A stretch of 6,260 nucleotides of DNA from Acidobacteriota bacterium (GTDB taxonomy: Bacteria > Acidobacteriota > Terriglobia > Terriglobales > Acidobacteriaceae): positions 1-6,260 of the forward strand of contig JAJYBW010000210.1 in NCBI GenBank assembly GCA_021778815.1, read 5' to 3'. Of the stretch, positions 1 to 4,286 are shown in pieces. Under the pieces are notes generated by a model that was not told the DNA's origin, searched no databases, and saw only the letters and a list, made by a program, of their open reading frames with translations. Position numbers and translations under genes: made by a program. Position 1 is the stretch's first letter. The number at the start of each line of letters is the position of its first letter.

Positions 1-255
1 GAGAGACTGCGGATCCACGGATGAAATATCACGTCCATTCCAACGTATCAAATCGCGTCGCAAGTGTCTTCAATTCAGCAGTAATGCAGCATATTTTCAT
101 CGTGACAGACAAGTGCCAATTGCGGTTCCCGGCGGTATGCCGCCATCAAGCAGCAAGTTTGCCAAGGGCAATTACAAAAGTCTTACATATGGGCTTCTTC
201 CCCGCTGCTAGCCTTGATTCAGCAAGCGATTTCATTCTTGTTCCTGAGGTATTGC
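1..255. other. Leader region upstream of the desaturase; no supported gene
   Basis: I find no convincing gene here. One plus-strand frame is open from base 2 to a TAG at 209-211, but its translation (rich in Arg, Ser and Lys) resembles no family I know and has no usable start in the window. On the minus strand a short frame starting with ATG at 38-36 runs off the left edge; it could be the first codons of a divergent gene, but 12 codons cannot support a call. Two small inverted repeats are present: GGCGG-TATG-CCGCC at 131-144 and TTGCC-AAG-GGCAA at 159-171. Neither is followed by a T-run, so neither is called a terminator. The second is a possible operator half-site arrangement but matches no regulator I can name. 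I see no strong -35/-10 pair; the desaturase promoter probably lies in this stretch. Confidence 0.4.
245..250 (+). promoter_or_regulatory. Shine-Dalgarno site favouring a GTG start for the desaturase
   Basis: TGAGGT lies five bases before the GTG at 256-258, a near-ideal distance. The alternative starts are weaker: TTG at 214 has no purine-rich stretch in front of it, and ATG at 286 has only a poor GAAG at 274-277. This is why the GTG start was preferred. It is a sequence-based choice with no comparative support. Confidence 0.5.
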
Positions 256-1272
256 GTGGCTCCCATATCCAATGAAGCCGTCGAGATGAGCACCATCGAG
301 ACGTCCCCCCTTCACTCTGCGACGATCGAAACCACTGAAGCGACATTTGTCGGAACTCCGGTGTCTGTCCCTGTCTACATAGCTCCCTCGGCTGCACGCG
401 TTAAGCCAAGTCTTCCGGTGCTGGGTCGAGCAACACAGGACAATGGCGTTACCTGGACAACCGCGGTTTTTCTGGCCATTTTCCATATCGGAGCGATTGC
501 CGCCTTCTTCTATTTCAGCTGGAGTGCCCTGGCCGTTTTCGTCGTGACCTACGTCCTGGCAATCAATGTCGGCATCGGAATGTGCTACCACCGGCTGCTG
601 ACGCATCGCGGCTACAGAGTCCCGAAGTGGCTGGAATATCTGATGGCAATTTTTGCCACCACCGCGCTAGAAGGCGGGCCAATGTTCTGGGTCGCCACTC
701 ATCGCGTCCATCACCAATACAGCGACCATGTCGGCGATCCGCATACACCCACGGAAGGCGGCTGGTGGGCCCATGCCGGGTGGATTTTGAAAGGCAAAGC
801 GCTGCACACCGAAACCGCCATGCTGGCCCGTTACGCGCCGGATCTCGCAAAGAATCGCTTCTATGTTCTGCTTAGCAAATATCACTGGGTTCCGTTGACC
901 ATCGAGGGCCTGCTCCTTCTCGCCATCGGCGGATGGCAGTGGGTACTGTGGGGAATATTCCTGCGCGTCACCGTCGGACTGCATGCTACCTGGCTGGTCA
1001 ATTCGGCGACTCACCTTTGGGGTTCGCGCCGCTTCCAAACCCGCGATGATTCGCGTAACAGCTGGTGGGTTGCATTGCTGACTGGCGGCGAAGGATGGCA
1101 TAACAACCATCATGCCCATCCAGTATCGGCTCGGCACGGCCTTACCTGGTACGAATTCGATCCCAATTATTACGGTATCTGGTTCCTGAAGAAGCTTGGT
1201 CTCGCCCGCCAGATCAAGATCGCTCAATTCGATCCCGACGATCCTCGGCCTGCTGGCGTCCAAGCATCATAG
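256..1272 (+). CDS. Membrane-bound acyl-CoA/acyl-lipid fatty acid desaturase (delta-9 type)
   Basis: This is probably an integral-membrane di-iron desaturase that introduces a double bond, most likely delta-9, into saturated acyl chains, using O2 and an external electron donor. With the GTG start it has 338 residues. The three family histidine boxes are intact: HRLLTH at about 112-117, HRVHH at 149-153 and HNNHH at 282-286. An extra conserved His sits in NSATHLWG (about 253). Hydrophobic segments at about 68-88, 92-108, 212-233 and 238-251 fit the usual four-helix membrane topology with the boxes on the cytoplasmic side. No cytochrome b5 domain is fused, so electrons must come from a separate protein such as a ferredoxin or rubredoxin. 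The first 60 or so residues are a low-conservation tail. The start is uncertain: GTG 256 has the best ribosome site, ATG 286 would give 328 residues and TTG 214 would give 352. Acyl-CoA versus acyl-lipid substrate and regiospecificity cannot be read from sequence alone. Confidence 0.9.
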   Translation: MAPISNEAVEMSTIETSPLHSATIETTEATFVGTPVSVPVYIAPSAARVKPSLPVLGRATQDNGVTWTTAVFLAIFHIGAIAAFFYFSWSALAVFVVTYVLAINVGIGMCYHRLLTHRGYRVPKWLEYLMAIFATTALEGGPMFWVATHRVHHQYSDHVGDPHTPTEGGWWAHAGWILKGKALHTETAMLARYAPDLAKNRFYVLLSKYHWVPLTIEGLLLLAIGGWQWVLWGIFLRVTVGLHATWLVNSATHLWGSRRFQTRDDSRNSWWVALLTGGEGWHNNHHAHPVSARHGLTWYEFDPNYYGIWFLKKLGLARQIKIAQFDPDDPRPAGVQAS

Positions 1273-1299
1273 ACCGTTTCACGTTGCTCTCCTACCCTT

Positions 1300-1361
1300 A
1301 AAGCCTGACGGCTCGAGCGATTTCTAAAAGGGAATCCGCTCTATACTGCCGTCAGGCTTTT
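1300..1361 (+). terminator. Rho-independent terminator after the desaturase
   Basis: A perfect 13-base inverted repeat, AAAGCCTGACGGC at 1300-1312 and its complement at 1348-1360, begins 27 bases after the desaturase stop and ends in TTTT (1358-1361), then CGTTT. The 35-base loop can fold further: GAGCG (1315-1319) pairs with CGCTC (1337-1341), and ATT with AAT inside that. The result is a long hairpin followed by a short U-tract. It should separate the desaturase transcript from the kinase gene, though the modest U-run could allow some read-through. On the minus strand the hairpin is followed by only three Ts. Confidence 0.75.
1342..1347 (+). promoter_or_regulatory. Possible -10 box for the kinase/regulator operon, inside the terminator loop
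   Basis: TATACT matches the sigma-70 -10 consensus at five of six positions and lies about 40 bases before the kinase ATG at 1389. A transcript from it would start near 1353-1355, within the right arm of the preceding hairpin. No convincing -35 hexamer is present 16-18 bases upstream (the sequence there is close to GATTTC), so the call is weak. The short gap between desaturase and kinase leaves few other places for a dedicated promoter. Confidence 0.3.
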
Positions 1362-1388
1362 CGTTTGCTCGAAAGCAATTCGACAGGT

Positions 1389-2300
1389 ATGCAGAAGATC
1401 ACTCGTAGACGCGGAACCATTGCTTTCTTCATCACCCTGGGCGCGTGCCTGGTGGCGCTGGCGATCGCTTTGAACGTTCGATGGGTGATTCTCAACTGGC
1501 ATGAGATTGTTCCGCTGGTTCTGGGTGTTTTTTTCTTTGGGATATTAATCGCGGGCGTTGTGCTGAATACGATTTTTCTGGTGCGAGAAATCCGACGCAA
1601 CGAACGCCACGACAGTTTCCTGAACGCTGTCACGCATGAGCTGAAAACCCCGATTGCCTCGATTCGCCTCTATCTTGAAACTCTGCAGCGGCGGGATCTG
1701 AGCGAGGACAAGCGTCAGGAATTCTACAGGGTCATGCTGAATGACAGCGAACGTCTGCTGGCCACAGTAGAACAAGTGTTAAAGGCCGGGGAAGTCGGCC
1801 AGCGCGGACCAGACGACATCAGCATCCGCGTGGACATACGAGAGATGGTGGAAGACTCCTGCCAGGTAGTGACGCTCCGAAACCATCTGCCTCCTGAAGC
1901 CATCGAGTTCTTGAACGAAACACGCGGCATCTCCACGGTTGTTGTAGGGAACCCTGAGGATTTGCGCGCGGCGATCATGAATGTGCTCGATAACGCTGTG
2001 AAATACTCCCCGAAAGATCCGAAAATTAGGGTGCAGCTCGCGGTCGAACACGATGCGTGGGTGGTCCTTCGCGTGACTGACAATGGGATCGGCATTTCAG
2101 ATGTTCACCTGAAGCGAATTTTCAAAAGATTCTATCGGGTGCCCAGCCTGACCGTGTTACGCACCAAGGGTACCGGCCTGGGGCTATTCCTGGTACGTAC
2201 CATTGCACGGCAACATGGCGGCGATGCCAGCGCCGCCAGCGAGGGCGAGGGCCGTGGAGCGACGATCACGGTTCAGCTGCCACGCATGCTGCACTCATAA
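1389..2300 (+). CDS. Two-component sensor histidine kinase, HisKA/HATPase_c, with two membrane helices and no sensor domain
   Basis: This is an inner-membrane sensor kinase that should autophosphorylate on His and pass the phosphate to the regulator encoded next. Counting 303 residues from ATG 1389, a basic start (KITRRR) leads into membrane helix 1 (about 10-28) and helix 2 (about 40-64), joined by roughly a dozen residues around NWHE. The cytoplasmic part follows at once, with no HAMP, PAS or periplasmic sensing domain. The HisKA H-box HELKTP puts the phospho-acceptor at His83. The ATPase domain has an N-box around N198-N202 (NVLDNAVKYSP), a G1 box DNGIGI (231-236), an F-box FKRFYR (245-250) and a G2 box GTGLGL (261-266). 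All catalytic motifs are intact, so it should be active. Such an architecture is classed as intramembrane-sensing. The start is not certain: TTG 1365 would add eight residues, and neither start has a good ribosome site. The regulator follows after 14 bases. Confidence 0.9.
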   Translation: MQKITRRRGTIAFFITLGACLVALAIALNVRWVILNWHEIVPLVLGVFFFGILIAGVVLNTIFLVREIRRNERHDSFLNAVTHELKTPIASIRLYLETLQRRDLSEDKRQEFYRVMLNDSERLLATVEQVLKAGEVGQRGPDDISIRVDIREMVEDSCQVVTLRNHLPPEAIEFLNETRGISTVVVGNPEDLRAAIMNVLDNAVKYSPKDPKIRVQLAVEHDAWVVLRVTDNGIGISDVHLKRIFKRFYRVPSLTVLRTKGTGLGLFLVRTIARQHGGDASAASEGEGRGATITVQLPRMLHS

Positions 2301-2304
2301 GTCT

Positions 2305-2310
2305 GAGGAG
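2305..2310 (+). promoter_or_regulatory. Shine-Dalgarno site for the response regulator
   Basis: GAGGAG lies four bases before GTG 2315-2317 and just after the kinase TAA (2298-2300). It is the strongest ribosome site in the window and fixes the regulator start at a GTG. This means that the 20-residue polar N-terminal tail ahead of the receiver domain is really translated. Confidence 0.7.
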
Positions 2311-2314
2311 ATTC

Positions 2315-3106
2315 GTGAGCAAGGATGGAGTGAACCCGCGCGGAACGGGCGCCAGAAAGCCAGACGAGCGCAGCGGCAGCCGCATTCTGATTGTTGAGGA
2401 CGAAGCTCATCTCGCCCAGGGATTGCTCTTCAACCTGCAGGCTGAGGGCCACGATGCTGTGGTCGCCGCAGACGGTGAGGCTGCAGTCGATTTGCTGCTG
2501 AAGCAATCCGAACCCTTCGATGCGATTGTTCTGGATGTGATGCTTCCTGGTATGGATGGATTTGCCGTTGCGCGCGCTATACGAGCCGCACAAAACTACA
2601 CCCCGGTATTGATGCTGACCGCCCGCGGCCGGCCGGAGGATGTGTTGGAAGGCTTCGCTGCCGGGGCAGATGACTATCTGCCAAAGCCGTTTGAGCTATC
2701 GATCCTGTTGGCTCGACTGAATGGCTTACTGCGCCGCTCCCGGTGGCTCCGCCCTCGTGAGGCAGAACAGGAGCTGCCAACGACCGATAAATACACCTTT
2801 GCGGGCAAGACAATCGACTTTGGTTTGCTGGAAGTGCGCGCCGCGGACAAACAGGTGCGCCTGACCATGATGGAGGTCGAGTTGCTTCGCTACCTTGTCC
2901 ACAATCCCGGTCGCGCCATCTCTCGCACGGAGATTCTCGATAAGGTCTGGCATCTACATCAGGACACGGATACGCGCGCGATTGACAACTTTATTGTTCG
3001 ACTGCGCCGCTACCTTGAAGACGACTCTGTCCATCCGGTGCACTTGCAAACGGTACGCGGCATCGGATATCGCTTTGTGCCCCACCCAAAAGAAGATACC
3101 GAATAA
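2315..3106 (+). CDS. OmpR/PhoB-family response regulator (receiver plus winged-helix DNA-binding domain)
   Basis: This is a cytoplasmic DNA-binding regulator, the likely partner of the kinase encoded immediately upstream. It has 263 residues. A polar tail of about 20 residues precedes the receiver domain (about 22-140), which keeps every key residue: the acidic pair E28/D29 in VEDE, phospho-acceptor D74 in LDVMLPGMDG, T102 in MLTAR, and K124 in the PKPF motif. The C-terminal winged-helix domain (about 160-258) includes LTMMEVELLRYL, the recognition-helix region around DTRAIDNFIVRLRRYL, and the typical closing wing QTVRGIGYRFVP. Together these mark the OmpR/PhoB class. The GTG start is supported by GAGGAG at 2305-2310. 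Co-transcription with the kinase is inferred from the 14-base gap. Target genes cannot be read from the window; no obvious pair of direct-repeat binding sites was found upstream of the desaturase or the kinase. Confidence 0.93.
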   Translation: MSKDGVNPRGTGARKPDERSGSRILIVEDEAHLAQGLLFNLQAEGHDAVVAADGEAAVDLLLKQSEPFDAIVLDVMLPGMDGFAVARAIRAAQNYTPVLMLTARGRPEDVLEGFAAGADDYLPKPFELSILLARLNGLLRRSRWLRPREAEQELPTTDKYTFAGKTIDFGLLEVRAADKQVRLTMMEVELLRYLVHNPGRAISRTEILDKVWHLHQDTDTRAIDNFIVRLRRYLEDDSVHPVHLQTVRGIGYRFVPHPKEDTE

Positions 3107-3136
3107 CCAGAGGTTCGGAGTTCTTGTCTTTCATGA

Positions 3137-3361
3137 ATCTCGATCGCGCATTTAGAGTTGCGATCCCAGGGAAGAATTCAGTTATCGACGATGCAATGGC
3201 ATCATGTCGACCTAGGGTTTCATGGAAGCAAGATCGCGGTTTCTCTCGATGGAAAACCCCTGACCAGCGTGACAGACACGACTCACCGTCACGGAATGTT
3301 CGGCCTCGGCACAGGCTGGAATCAAGCGCAATTCGACAATCTGGCCGTATTCCGGAATTGA
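3137..3361 (+). pseudogene. Remnant of a lectin-like C-terminal domain (galactosylceramidase/LamG type)
   Basis: A short open stretch bounded upstream by a stop at 3134-3136 encodes about 74 codons. The last 55 or so look like real protein: QWHHVDLGFHGSKIAVSLDG, then a DTTHRHGMFGLGTGW segment and QAQFDNLAV just before the TGA at 3359-3361. This pattern (W-H-x-hydrophobic, D-G-x-hydrophobic, G-x-x-GLGTGW, AQFDN) is how I recall the closing strands of the concanavalin-like domain in galactosylceramidase (GH59)-type and related secreted hydrolases, which are many hundreds of residues long. There is no ATG with a ribosome site, no signal peptide and no catalytic domain, and the response regulator ends only 30 bases upstream. 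I infer a 3' gene scrap left by deletion. A very short functional protein beginning at TTG 3158 is possible but unlikely. The family assignment is from memory of motifs and is moderate at best. Confidence 0.55.
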
Positions 3362-3365
3362 TCCG

Positions 3366-4250
3366 TTACTTCTCCAATAGTTTTCGGATCGACTGCAGTT
3401 CGGCGCGGTGTGCTAGTGTGGTTCTGGGATAACTTACCTTAAGCTCGGCCAGCGTATTCAGAAGGATTCTAGACACGATGATCCGAGCATTGTCCTTATC
3501 GTCCGCGGGAACAATATACCAGGGTGCATGACGGGTGGAAGTAGCGTGAAGACAGTCCTCATACGCAGCCTGGTAATCCTTCCAGTATTCTCTCTCGTGA
3601 ATATCGGCTACACTCAGCTTCCAATTTTTCGCGGGGTCGTCGATACGCGACAGAAACCGCTGGCGCTGCTCTTCTTTGGATAAGTGAAGAAATATTTTTA
3701 CAATGCGCGTTTTATTGCGATACAGATGCTCCTCTGACTCCACGATGGAGCGATAGCGATCCTTCCAGAGAGTTTTTCCCTTATGAGCTTCTGGCAACCC
3801 CTCATTTTTCAGCATCTCCGGATGCACACGCACGACGAGGACCTCTTCATAATAGGACCGATTGAAGATGCCAATTTTTCCTCGTTCAGGAAGACGGCAG
3901 TTTGACCGCCATAGAAAATCATGTTTCAGCTCTTCCGCGCTAGGCTGTTTGAAACTGAAAACCTGGCAACCCTGCGGATTAATCCCGGACATAACATGAC
4001 GAATCGCGCCATCCTTGCCTGCAGAATCCATTCCCTGAAAAATCAACAGCAGAGCATAGCGATTGCAAGCGTAGAGCACTTCCTGTAGCGAACTCATCTT
4101 CGCTACATGATCTTCCAGAATCTCTTTATATCGCTCTTTCGTGGCATAGACCGGCTTCACACGCGTGGGCCAGCCCTTCAGGTTGATCTTCTTCCCGGGC
4201 GATACCCGGAAATCTTCCGGGTCAATCAGCTTTTTCGATGGATCGCTCAT
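3366..4250 (-). CDS. ppk2: Polyphosphate kinase 2 family polyphosphate:nucleotide phosphotransferase (class III-like)
   Basis: This is a cytoplasmic P-loop enzyme that transfers phosphate from inorganic polyphosphate to a nucleoside mono- or diphosphate, regenerating ADP/ATP (or GTP). With the ATG at 4250 it has 294 residues, the usual size for single-domain PPK2. Seen in the sequence are an N-terminal segment DPEDFRVSPGKKINLK (about 10-25), typical of the PPK2-related subgroup, a Walker A loop GMDSAGKDGA (73-82), a second conserved stretch with IFNRSYYEEV (128-137, Walker B region), and the Arg/Lys-rich lid further on (about 160-215). All key motifs are intact. The start ATG 4250 is preferred over GTG 4268 because TGAGG lies five bases ahead of it. 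The DUF255 gene on the same strand ends 36 bases upstream with no terminator between them, so co-transcription is likely. Size and N-terminal motif suggest class III (AMP- and ADP-phosphorylating), which would need assay or phylogeny to confirm. Confidence 0.92.
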   Translation of the reverse strand: MSDPSKKLIDPEDFRVSPGKKINLKGWPTRVKPVYATKERYKEILEDHVAKMSSLQEVLYACNRYALLLIFQGMDSAGKDGAIRHVMSGINPQGCQVFSFKQPSAEELKHDFLWRSNCRLPERGKIGIFNRSYYEEVLVVRVHPEMLKNEGLPEAHKGKTLWKDRYRSIVESEEHLYRNKTRIVKIFLHLSKEEQRQRFLSRIDDPAKNWKLSVADIHEREYWKDYQAAYEDCLHATSTRHAPWYIVPADDKDNARIIVSRILLNTLAELKVSYPRTTLAHRAELQSIRKLLEK

Positions 4251-4255
4251 GCTTG

Positions 4256-4260
4256 CCTCA
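4256..4260 (-). promoter_or_regulatory. Shine-Dalgarno site deciding the PPK2 start
   Basis: On the minus strand TGAGG lies five bases before ATG 4250-4248. This favours the ATG over the in-frame GTG at 4268-4266, which would add six residues and has no comparable site. The 36-base gap to the upstream DUF255 stop contains no hairpin or T-run. Confidence 0.6.
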
Positions 4261-4286
4261 TGTTTCACAACGTTTGATCTGGAAAA

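Noticed and set aside
1..38. Minus-strand ATG at 38-36 opening a frame off the left edge (possible divergent gene)
   Set aside because: Only 12 codons are visible and there is no spaced Shine-Dalgarno site, so it cannot be supported from this window.
2..211. Plus-strand frame open from the left edge to a TAG at 209-211, possibly the 3' end of an upstream gene
   Set aside because: 69 stop-free codons are not rare enough across six frames. The translation is Arg/Ser/Lys-rich with no recognisable motif, and the third codon positions do not resemble the neighbouring genes.
21..275. 84-codon plus-strand open frame ahead of the desaturase
   Set aside because: No ribosome site, no family resemblance, and it overlaps the better-supported desaturase start in another frame.
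667..1263. 198-codon minus-strand open frame opposite the desaturase
   Set aside because: It lies wholly antisense to a gene with intact histidine boxes, and its translation has no family features; it is a shadow of the real coding strand.
3268..3293. CGTGAC/GTCACG inverted repeat with a 14-base loop as a possible terminator
   Set aside because: Six-base arms with a long loop and no T-run on either side, lying inside the lectin-like coding remnant; best explained by chance.
3124..3432. 102-codon plus-strand frame across the remnant and the end of PPK2
   Set aside because: It is out of frame with the motif-bearing lectin-like remnant, runs antisense into PPK2, and shows no recognisable protein features.
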